This document shows, piece after piece, positions 36,172 through 46,909 of a stretch of 64,000 bases of DNA (the first letter of the stretch is position 1; every line of letters starts with the position of its first letter). A model generated the notes under the pieces. The model was given only the letters and a program-made list of their open reading frames with translations. It did no database searches and was not told the DNA's origin. Source of the stretch: Papaver somniferum (taxonomy: Eukaryota > Streptophyta > Magnoliopsida > Ranunculales > Papaveraceae); the NCBI RefSeq assembly GCF_003573695.1, contig NW_020650971.1:1860984-1924983 (forward strand). Direction: 5' to 3'. The position numbers were made by a program, and so were the translations under genes.

Positions 36172-38764
36172 ATGGCCACCAACTCTTTTAACCGAGCTCG
36201 ATCATTATTTTTGTCTATGTTTCAGATGTCCACTTCTTTTTCAAGGGAAGGAATCCCCACATTCAACTGGCTTTACTCGCCTCCGAGACATAACCCCATA
36301 GTATCTGGATCAAGTCATGGTGCACATAGTTCAGGGGGCCAATTTGATGAGATTTTGTTAACCCATGAAATTGAGAACACTGGTAATGTTAAATATCTTT
36401 TCATTGATTTCCCTAGTTTTTAAGTTATATGAACTACAATTTATTTTCTTATAGTAAGTTTTTTTCCTTCAAATACATTCTTTTCTAAATCACAAATGGT
36501 TCATTACTTATTCTAATTTTGGTTTTTGAAACCTAGATGACCGTTTGCCAATATTATTTAATGAGCATGGGCAATGGAACGGGCTACCAAATTTTGCAAC
36601 CTTGATCGGAGAGATTACAAGGTCGAAAATAAGGTTGGGGTATGCAAAATGGAAAGAGGTTCCTCTAGAAGACAAATAAGATGTTTGGAACTCTGTTCAA
36701 GTGAGTCCAATTGAATTTTTTCCGCTTATGCGTATGTTCATATATATTTTCTTGGCTTTCTATAACCTTACCAAATGCTGAAATTAAATGCTTACAATGC
36801 ATTATTACAGAATATGTACCAGGTAACAACTATCCATAAGAAGTATGTTTTAGCAAAAGCAAACAGTGCCTGGAGAACTAAAAAGTCAAATAAAAAACGA
36901 TCGCTCAATGGTGTTACATCTGTGGAAAAAAAGAAAAGGAAGTTTCCAGCATACAATAAGAAAGAAGACTGGGAGAAATTTATCAATAACATCAGTGACC
37001 CAAAGTGGCTGAAAAAATCTGAACAAGCTGCGAAAGCACGGTCAAATGTTAAAGCTCAATATACAGGTGGTAGGAAAGGTGTCCCTACAAGGTGGAATGA
37101 ATTGGTAAATTCTTAACAATATATTTCATTTTAATCTATTATTCTTATGTTATTTCATTTGTTTCCCTAGTTGGATAGCATAGGATGTTTTTGGTATGCC
37201 TAGAGTCCTTGTTTATACTAGTTCCATTGGTTCTTGTTCATTCCTTGCATTGTTGCTTCCGACTGAAAGTTGTTAGTTTCAATCTATTTGGTTTTTAAAG
37301 TGCAATAATAGCTGAAGAAACCCAGATGGTTAGATTTCAAGGCTTGTTGTTGTAGGATAATTACTTACCTTAGCAGCTAATTAAATTTTGATGCACTTAT
37401 CTTGTCAGTAAACCTCTTCTTTATTATGGCTCACAGATGTTGTCTTGTGATGCAAAATTTTGCAAGTATTTATTTAATGCATTGTTTTGTCACAGGAAAA
37501 GGAAACCCCCATTGGTCAGATATATAGGCCAGATGTGTTTCTGAAAACACATAAAGCCACCCCAGATGATGATCCCTCGTCTTCTAAATCACAGGCAGCT
37601 GCAAAACTTGTAAGTTCTTCTATTTTTATATTGTTTATTGATATTGAAGATGTCAGTTAGTCTCTGAATCTGGTAGGCTTCTGTTGATGTGTAGGCACTA
37701 GTGAAGGAGGCATATGATAAAGATCCTTCATCACAAAAGTGTTTGGGCACTGAAGCTGTCACCGAGGTTAGTGGTTAATTTGTTGTAACATGAATCTTTT
37801 TACTTCTTGAATTTTCATATTGGATGGTGGTAGTGATTACGTTGCTTTCTTATAGTACAGCTTGCTGATTTGGTTTGAAATTTGTTTTCTCTCCTATAAT
37901 CATATTACTACACTGTAATATTGTTGCATCTATATTCAAGTAGTCAGCACCGCTATGTAGGTTTCACTAGTTTTTCAAGTAGTATCCTTGAACTCGTGAT
38001 AAGATGTAACGTATGCTTGAAGACATAAGTTCTAGACTGTATTGGACGAAGTTTCCCTTTATGGGTATACTATAATTGCCGCCTTGTGACCATCTGCATA
38101 GTAGTAGTCTAGGAAATTCCCTTATGTTACATTAATTGTTTGACCGAATTTCAATAAATTTGAATTTGATTCATGTATATGGCTAGATATATGGCGCTGA
38201 TCAAAAGGGATACATACGCGGAATGGGTGCTGGTATTTCTAAATCTCAGTTTCTTACTGCTGAGTTTATGAAGGCCAAGTTGCAGGAAGTGAGGAACGAA
38301 TTTCGGAAAGTGAGGAAGAAAGCCGAAGCTTTGAAAGCACAGTTGGATGCTAAAAGACAGAAAACAACACTGGAGTACATGGTCAGATCTGTGATAGCTC
38401 TTATCAACAGGTGACCTCGAATATCTCTTAGTAATGTATAGTCATATGTATACGATGCTGCTATTATGGGATTTTAAAGTTTGTCTTGTTACATATACAG
38501 GGTATTGGGATTCCTTCGTCCTTTCCTTCGTCGTTTGGTCTTTGCTGTTTGAGGAACTTCAGAAAAAAGGTTGTTGCACTTGCATATGTTGATACTAAGC
38601 TACTGATTGATGACCACTACAACTGCATGATTGAGGAAATTATTGATCCAACTGCGATGTCGTGCGATAGAGATGATGATGCTGTACTTTGGAATGTTAA
38701 AAGAAGTGAGTTTGTTAAGTGTCCCAAGGCCTATGTGACTATTCTAGGAGAGCCATCAAGTTAG
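36172..38764 (+). pseudogene. CACTA (En/Spm) element gene, Ptta-type plant transposase family
   Basis: Seven exons with GT-AG borders: 36172-36382, 36537-36700, 36811-37104, 37496-37609, 37695-37766, 38187-38410, 38501-38764. The product begins MATNSFNRARSLFLSMF and has LPNFATLIGEITRSKIRLGY, SEQAAKARSNVKAQYTGGRK, a proline-rich linker with PDVFLKTHK, GYIRGMGAGISKSQF, and a long coiled coil (LQEVRNEFRKVRKKAEAL). This order matches the non-catalytic protein of plant CACTA elements (Ptta/En/Spm family), thought to bind subterminal repeats. An in-frame TAA at about 36679, after PLEDK, breaks exon 2. The exon borders are by eye. The catalytic transposase is not in the window. Confidence 0.7.
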
Positions 38765-38879
38765 AATGGTAGTGAGAGTAGATTGATTAGTTTTTTAATT
38801 TTAAGGATGTAACTTGGAGTTGCTAGGATATGTCTGCCAATCTATGTTTGAATATTATATTCTCTTTTAATAAATAATT

Positions 38880-39389
38880 AATAGTAATTCTTTAACGTTT
38901 ATTTTCTTTTCGCAATTCGTTCCTCACTAAATATAATTCTGAACTGATTTCATTCGGATTCCAAAATCTGAATCCGTAGCTAGAAAATGACGAAACAGTC
39001 TCGTTAGAATTAGTAAATTTTTTTTAATGAAATACCTCCAATTATAACGGTTATGAACCATTGTTTTATTTCACACCTAATAACCGTGTTTTTTTAATGG
39101 CATGCATCAACCTTTATTATATTTCACATATATTAATCGTGATTCTTATATGACATAAATCAACCGTTATTTAATATTACATACAATAATAACTTTGATA
39201 TTTAATAACAGATTATGTATGTGATTTTAAATCACGAATTTTAGACGTTGTATTTAATAACGTTTCCTATTTGTCATTTTTAAAAAGTCACACCAAATAA
39301 ATAACGATTCTAATAACGGGTGAAAAACGTGATAAACTATGCTTTATAACAGATTTCATGCGTGATTTATAGCCCTTTCTGGACTAGTG
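38880..39389 (-). mobile_element. 3' terminus and subterminal region of the CACTA element
   Basis: On minus from 39389 the sequence starts CACTAGTCCAGAAAGGGC. The adjoining 500 bp carry many degenerate words like AATAACCGTG, AACCGTTA and AATCGTGATT, as expected of CACTA subterminal transposase-binding repeats. It lies downstream of the gene at 36172-38764, and its end stops two bases before a TATA box of a PIF-type gene copy. Confidence 0.65.
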
Positions 39390-39391
39390 CC

Positions 39392-39904
39392 TATAAATAG
39401 AGAAATACTTCTCCTTCATCCCTCATACCAAAATTAATTGATTATCTTCTTCATTTATTTTCTTCTTCTTCTTCATATAATTTTGTTCATACAAAATTAT
39501 GGCACACTTTACTACAATTGAAAATGAGGCACTAATTTATGGTTGGGTTATAACAAGCAACGATCTGATTCATGGAAAAGATAAAAAAGGTGTGGTATTT
39601 TGGAGGAAGATTATTGAAGAGTACGATAAAAGAAAAGGCCCTAATGGTACCACAAGAGATAAAAAGCCATTGCAAACAAGGTGCAACACATTGAGATCCT
39701 AAGTGAAAAGGTATCTTTCACATGTTAGGCCCTACTTCCGAAACAAACCTTCAGGGTTAGGTGAACAAGATTATGTACGTACCTCAATTTTTTTTTTTTG
39801 ATGTTTTCTTTCTTCCATTTTGATCTCTTTCTTTCTTTTTCTAAATTTTTCCTTTCATTCTTTGTCTAATTAATTTTTTTTCTTCCCAGTATCTTCTTGG
39901 ACAA
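39392..39904 (+). pseudogene. PIF/Harbinger ORF1-type gene, copy C (truncated)
   Basis: Begins at the TATA box (39392) and has exon 1 at 39499-39774, with the Gly codon intact where copies A and B have a stop (HGKDKKG), but with a stop near 39700 (RS then TAA) and a donor changed to GTACGT. Exon 2 ends after five codons at 39904 where it is joined to copia LTR sequence. The promoter upstream of the TATA box is replaced by the CACTA terminus. Confidence 0.8.
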
Positions 39905-39906
39905 TA

Positions 39907-42900
39907 GAAGTTAGCTTGGAGTAGGCTAGTGTCTGTAATGGCTTAATACAGTGTGTTTTCAATCTAGACTAGGTCCCGAGTTTTTCTGCATTTGCGGTTT
40001 CCTCGTTAACAAAATTATGGTGTTTGTGTTATTTCAATTTCCGCATTATATTGTTTTATCTTTATAATTGAAATAATGCAGGTTGTGCGTTAAGATCATC
40101 AATTAGAATAATCCAATCTTTGGTTGTTGATTATCATTGATTGATACTTGGATATTGGTCTTTGGTACCATCCAAGTTATTCCTTGTGTTTGATTGAGGA
40201 CTCGCTGATTTCTATTAGCTCGAGTAAATAAGAGAGATATTAACTCCTCAATATACGTACTTTAATCTAGATTGAGTCTGACTGTCTAGTTGATTCTCTA
40301 GCAAAGTATATTGGAGTTAGTCCATACAGATTGCTAAGCGAAATATTGGGTGGTGTTGTTTGACCCCCGCTTTTTCAAGTTAATTTAGCAAATATTGTAT
40401 TTATGTGAATAAATCACAATTTATCTTAAGAAGGAATTAAAAGATATCACAAATATTTTAATATGGTAATCAAATATGTTTGGAGTAATAGCTATCTTGT
40501 CTAGATAAGGAAACATCAAAAACATGACTAAGAAAGGCCTCTAGTCACGTAATTAGGCTCAAGTCTATGAACCGTTACAAACAGTTCTTGGATTGGTTCC
40601 TACTAACAAACTGCAACACTTTCAGCAACGCTTATAACTATTAATTTAATAAATCACTCGTAACTTCATCGTTATAACTCAGAAATGAGTGATTCTTGGC
40701 TCATTGAATTAGTAAGATCATTCAGTATAACATGAGAACCTTTCCAGGGATACAGGTTAGTGTCACAAAATTCGTGTCTCAAATAACCTCGAGTATATAT
40801 ATACATAAATGTACATTTACCGTCATAGGAATTGTTCCATAGAGTGAGCATTGTTTCGATAGATTAAAAAGTTAGAATTGAACAAGAATCCATTTGAAAT
40901 CAATTACCACATATCTTTTTTTATGAAGTCCTCGTTGATGTCTTCTTGTAGTCTTCAATATTCATCCTTCAAGGATGGTTCTTCTTAGACCTGATCTGGT
41001 CCGAAACTATTTTTAGTATACTAAATCAAGAATGCGTTTTGGAAACAAATTTGAAAACTAGCTTGACATACCAACGCTAGTGGTTTCAACCGAGCAATGC
41101 TCTAACATAGTCATTGTGAAGATGACTACTTCAATAACTCCTATTTAATGAGCCAAATAATGAGGCATTCCCTAACAACTCTCTTCTTCTTCTTCTTCTT
41201 CTTCTTCTTCTTCTTTCCTTAATGCTTTTGTATTTTGTTCTTGAGATCTCTCTTCTACTTTTTTTTGTTCTCGGGAATACTATGATATCGATGTGTTTTA
41301 GCACCCAAATAAACCCTTATCGCCAGTCAACTTATAATAGATTAGCCCATAACATAAACAATATATGTATTCCAATTTTTCATGTTGGTCCATCTGCCGG
41401 GAGGTAATCAGTTTCATCTTGAGGATATTCAAGTTCAATGACATGTTGGTCATTTTGAATTATTTTCGCAAATCGATTTCTGATATTTTTTATTTTTAAA
41501 AGTCAAAAAATAACTCGTGGTATCCAAACAGACTTCGTCTACAAATTGGTTTGGCCATAAAAAATGTTGGTGCCCAATATTAGGCTAACCCCTATGGTCT
41601 TCTAATCTAGCATCTAGATTGGTCATCCACGTCAGCTAGGGCAACCTCCTAAGTCCTATGGCATGGGGAATATAACAGCGAAATGCTGAATAGTTCAGCA
41701 TCGAACGTTGAACAATACAGCTACGTCAGCGCCCAGGTGAACGTCGAACCGAACAATGCTTGACTTGGTCAGCTACGTTGATAGCACTGAACTTTTCAAC
41801 AATTAAGAATCGGGTTTTATTCCATGCAGATGCCCTCCCTCAGTTCTTCCCCATTTCATTTCTTCACTCAAACACCCGAAAATGCATGTTGAAGATTAAT
41901 GATTTTAGAAATTTGTTTCTTAAATACTTTCGTGGGTTTGTTCTCCATATAATTCTCGATCGTTTGAGAGTATTTTCATTCAATTCCGTCCACGAAATTG
42001 ATTGAGGTAGGGATTTAAAATTTTAGGGTTCTTTTTTTCTTGATTTTTGATTATGATGAAAATTTGATGAAATTGATGATTGATAGTTGATACAATGCAT
42101 GATTTAGATGATATGTTTACGTGATTTAAATGATATGGGATCGAAATTCATTTTTAGAATTTTTGGGATTTAATTTGATTATTTGTTATGAACAAAAAAA
42201 TGAAATTTTGGTAATTTGATTATTTGTATGATGAAAATGAATGATAATGATAATTTAGTTTATATGGATGAATTGCTAATGATAATTTAGTTTGTATGGA
42301 TGAATTGCTAATGATCTAAGTTTGGGCTGAAAATATAGCCGTTAGACAAAACGCTGAACCAAACAGTGCTGAACAAAACAACGCTTTAGCTAACAGCCGC
42401 AAGATAAAAAACTAGCCGTTAATTTCAACGGCAGGGAAAGCAGCGTTGTACCATTCTGCGCTGCAGCGCTGCATCATTCAGCGCTGATCAATCCCATCCG
42501 TTAGATCAAATATGACCGTTGAATCTCAACGGTTCTGATTTAGTGGACGTTTGAAACCTCAACAGCTATATTTTCAGGCTACCCTATAAATAGAGAACTA
42601 CTTCTCCTTCATCCCTCATACCAAAATCAATTGATTATCTTCTTCATTGATTATCTTCTTCTTCATCACATAATTTTGTTCATACAAAATTATGGCACAT
42701 TTTACTACAATTGAAGATGAGGCACTAATTTATGGTTGGGTTATAGCAAGCAACGATCCGATTCATTGAAAAGATAAAAAAGGTGTGGTATTTTGGAGGA
42801 AGATTATTGAAGAGTACGATAAAAGAAAAGGCCCTAATGGTACCACAAGAGATAAAAAGCCATTGTAAACAAGGTGCAACACATTGAGAACCGAAGTGAA

Positions 42901-43599
42901 AAGATATCTTTCACATGTTAGGCCCTACTTCCGAAACAAACCTTCAGGGTTAGGTGAACAAGATTATGTAAGTACCTCAATTTTTTTTTTTGATGTTTTC
43001 TTTCTTCCATTTTGATCTATTTCTTTCTTTTTCTAAATTTTTCCTTTCATTCTTTGTCTAATAATTTTTTTTCTTCCCAGTATCTTCTTGGACAACAGAA
43101 TTATGAAGCAGAGGTTGGAAGACAATGGAAGACGAATTTGGAATTGGTTTTTCAGATGCTGAAGACCTATCAACCCGACTACAACCCAGCGGTGAATAAT
43201 GATGATGGAGCTGGTACTTCCACTCAACCTACTCAACAGACTCAAGCTACTCAAGACAATGAAGCTGATAATATGGATGAATATTTGGAAAATATGGCAA
43301 GGTTTGGTAGCTCCTCATCTACTCATAATTCTGAAACCTCAGACATATCTCGTAAAAGACGTTATTTCGAACAAACAGATGACGTTCGAAGTGGAAGGAG
43401 AGATCAAGCAAAGAAAAGGGATCGTGAGGCTAAAGCATCACATAAAGCAGATAAAAAAAATGGATAAACTCATCGAACTTCTTGAAACTGCACAAGCACA
43501 CATGGAGGCCAAATATGAAACAGAGGAAGAGTACCTAAAGAAGAACATGGAAAACTCTACAATCTTGGCACAAACACAACAAAGAGAAGATGACATGAA
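39907..43599 (+). repeat. Segmental duplication, copy B
   Basis: Matches 29714-33422. It starts inside a copia LTR (39907-40378), runs through AGTTA and the old solo-LTR end (to about 41108), and includes the TTC microsatellite and the PIF-type gene. The left junction joins the truncated gene copy C to the LTR with only a few shared bases (GAAG). Confidence 0.9.
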
Positions 43600-43714
43600 G
43601 ATCCTACGCCAAAACTTGGATGAATTACAGGATTGGGAGAAACCCCTCTACAAAATATGGAAGAACGAGATTTTGGCCCGTCATGGATTGCCACTTATCC
43701 CAAAATTAAAGTGA
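42692..43714 (+). pseudogene. PIF/Harbinger ORF1-type SANT/trihelix gene, copy B
   Basis: Exons 42692-42967 and 43081-43714 with GTAAGT and CAG borders. It is the only copy with the C-terminal part, ending QDWEKPLYKIWKNEILARHG and a few more residues. The N-terminal domain has the trihelix-like VVFWRKIIEEYDKRK. Breaks: TGA at about 42767, a Gln-to-stop change at about 42866, and the same shift in the A run near 43450 as in copy A. The shared shift predates the duplication; the stop at the IH position is shared too. TATA box at 42585. Confidence 0.8.
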
Positions 43715-44258
43715 TATATTAGTAATAATTTAAGTTATTTAGAAGTAGGATTTCAATTTCAATGTAGTTTTTTATGTTTTAAGTTATTTAGAAGTAGGAT
43801 TTCAATTTTAATGTACTTTTTTATGTTTTAAGTTATTTTAATTTTAATGTATTTTCTTAATTTCTTCATAAAGCATTGTAACCTTGTTTTGCAATGTAAT
43901 GGAAGATTTCCCTTACTTTGGTACATTCTCAAATTTTGAAACAAACAACCATTCGAACAAATTGCCAAACACTTGTCAAACATTTAGAAAATCAAATTCT
44001 GAAGAAAAAAATAGTCGTTGGTGAAAAAAGGGTCGAGCGCTGGATGGTGCAGCACCAACCTATAGCGCTGAATGGAACAACGCCCAGGGAAACGCTGAAT
44101 AGTTCAGCGCTGATGCCCTGGAATATTCCCAAACACTGAATCGTTCAGCGTTGTGACCACTTTTTGAGCGCTGAATCATTCAGCGTTTCAATCTCGCTGC
44201 TAGTTGAACTGCGAGCAAATGCTAGGAGAGAGAACTAGCAAGTGCAAGTGTTAACTTT
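43715..44258. mobile_element. 3' part of PIF-type element with subterminal palindromes
   Basis: After an AT-rich 3' flank with a 49-bp tandem repeat near 43733-43830 (TTAAGTTATTTAGAAGTAGG), the stretch 44030-44200 carries five palindromic words such as GCGCTGAATCATTCAGCG and ACTGAATCGTTCAGCG. The same kind of motif occurs at 31500 and 41690. They mark the right subterminal zone of the element. The terminus was not identified. Confidence 0.5.
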
Positions 44259-46909
44259 TAAACCACACTTTTTCTTTGATTTGCAACACCTTTTCGTCAA
44301 AATAACAGCTCAATCTAGCCCATATGGATCAGTCTTATACTATTTCCAAATTCCAAGTATCAGGTCGATGCGTTTTTGAATTGCACAAATTTTATAATAG
44401 CACAAGTATGGCAGATTAGCCGCCCATCATCGTCACAATAGTGCAACTTTTATGCGATAAACAGATCCACCAAAAGCAATAAAGTCACAATCAAATTGTC
44501 TGCTAAAAGAGACTTTTATGATTTTTGCTCAGCTAAGAAACTTTCCACATAATAATCACCACAGCCGACGAAATTAATCTTCTTTACTATTAATTGTTCG
44601 ATACAGACCTATTTGTCACTTAATGAGTACTCGTGCCGTTGTCCAATACCACTGGTTCTTTATTTTCAAGCCTCTATTATCCATCAAACACTTATGAATT
44701 TTCCTACCCTGCTGATTTAGGACGTAGTTTTAAGTTGACTGTAAAAGTTTTAGAATCAACAATTAAATTCAGCTATGCGAAAATAAACAATTATTATAAA
44801 TCAATTATCGATAGATAAAAATCTGGTACGACCACTTCCGCGGCGAGTTATGGGGATCATTTGATGCAAGGGAAATGTATTCTTAAACTTCAACTTGAAA
44901 ACAATATTATCTATGCAAACTTCTTCTTCTTCCACATGTGAGCACCAATTATGGGTATTGTCTTCCCATGATTTAGGTTCAGTCTCATACTCATATTAAA
45001 TCACCACAAAACATTGAAATTTCTTTTATTTTAGATTTCAAATTCTGGCTGAAGAATTGTTTATACGTCAAAATATGCACACACATTCATGAACAAATAA
45101 TAGAGCATGAATTATTATTTGACCAAATCCTATAATGGATGATGGTGATCTGATCCAACTTCATCCAAATACAAGAAGTCAAAGTTTTATAATATCCCCA
45201 AAGAAAAAATCTTGGCTGCAAATTGCAAGGCTGCTAATAGGGGTACCAAAGTGCTTAGGGTGTACCAACCCCTTAATAATATGTATTTTGTACCCCTATT
45301 AGCAGCAGTTTTGGCAAATTGCAAACCAATATCTTAACGATATTCTTGCTCAAACATTATTATCGGATACCAGCCTATTTTCCTCTTTCAGTTTCCGGGT
45401 ATTATCATCCATCGACTTTATTATTACCTGCTTTTCAGAATTTGATTCCAATTTTTTAAGAGATTTAGGTATTACCATTCACTGCGAGGGTTTTAAATTT
45501 TGATTTCCAATCTAAACTTTGAAGAAAAAAACTTTGATTTCCATTTTTTTTCTTTCAAATATCTCTAAAATGAGTCATTCAGGGTTCATAATTAGAATAA
45601 TAGGACTGTAAGAAGAAGCCATGTACACTGGAAAATAAATAATAAAGAGGTCCCCAATCTAATAACTTATTTTCTGATCAAAACTCTGTGGAAACTTGTT
45701 ATTTTTATTTTAAGCCACGCTCTCACTGTCGAAAATGCACTACACTTCATCCAACTCTGATTTTGCATTTTTTGTCACGTCAAGTTTGGCTGTTTTTTGG
45801 AGACGTTTTGGGTAAGTCAATTTATGGGCCAATATTTTTGTACGTACACAGTTGGCGGCATTATTCACTGGACATAGGCTGGTGAATGCGTTTTGAAATG
45901 GCACAACCCGGCGGCATTTGAACCTCAGTCAAACTAAAAGGCATTTTCCTAAGCTAAGCAAGAAACGGCATATGCAAATGGCAAAAACCTCTTTTAATTA
46001 ACTATATTAAAATTAAAAAGCTAAAACCACGGCAGTCTGCAGTTATAGCATGTTTGGATAACATTTTAGAAGTAATTTTCCGCCTTCTAAAAGCAAAAAA
46101 ATTATTTTTGTTTCCGATTACTAAGATTATTTATCGAACAAGCATTCAAACCCCTTTTTAATCTACCAAAAATTACTTAAAATTCTTCCAAAATTCTTAA
46201 TAGACCCACAACAAAAACATCACCAAAATCGATTCTCACACATTCATTCTTATTGGTCCCACTGGTTCACCGGTTCACATTCTGCCATATCAGTTTGCCG
46301 TCAAAGTGGTGTTACTTAGTTGTTTATACGCCATTTTTAATATGACCAAAGTTATGAGATTCTAAACACGCGGAATAGAAGGGCACATGCCCCTCCTAGA
46401 AACAAACATAACTAAAAGTCTAGTCTCCTTTCCGAACCTTCCCCTAAGCACTAACAGACCTACAACTGGGCTAAAGGAGGCTTTAACCCGGATAACCTTC
46501 CCCCACAAGCTACAAAAAAAAATATCTGCTCAACCAAGGCTTTTAGCCCGCACCTTAAAAGAAAAATTTATCCTTACTGGATCCGTCCTTGCCGGTAAAG
46601 TATTATCTCCTCTAGAAACTTAAAACAAGACGACAATGTCTTAAAACAGTCTTATTCTTTTACCAACCCCCATCCATCCCACTCTCAGAACAGAACAAAC
46701 CAAAAAAATTCAAAGCCTACTTGTCTTTCTCACTGTTTAACACTACTCATTCATTATTCTAAACAAGAATTTAAGCAAACAAAGAAGAAGATTTCAAACT
46801 AGTTGCACCAGTATTAGTTCACCATTTCATCACCTCCCCTCCCTACCCTTTGACTCCCCCTGCAAATATCTTCTCAATGTCTGAAACAAAAAAACCCAGA
46901 AATTAAACA
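44259..46909. other. Intergenic region upstream of the kinase gene
   Basis: No gene was seen. Contains one arm (44415-44588) of a diverged inverted repeat whose partner is at 51017-51168, and a short hairpin at 45230-45306. The last 300 bp before the kinase ATG are C/T-rich on plus, fitting a promoter and 5' UTR, but no clear TATA box was found. Confidence 0.5.
45230..45306. repeat. 77-bp inverted repeat, hairpin-forming
   Basis: Arms GCTGCTAATAGGGGTAC at 45230-45246 and its exact complement at 45290-45306 enclose a 43-base loop. Such a unit may be a tiny MITE. Flanking words TTGCAAGG and AGTTTTGG do not form a clear target duplication. Confidence 0.7.

Noticed and set aside
46387..46623. 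78-codon frame upstream of the kinase
   Set aside because: It has no motif and no second exon, and lies in the likely promoter region.
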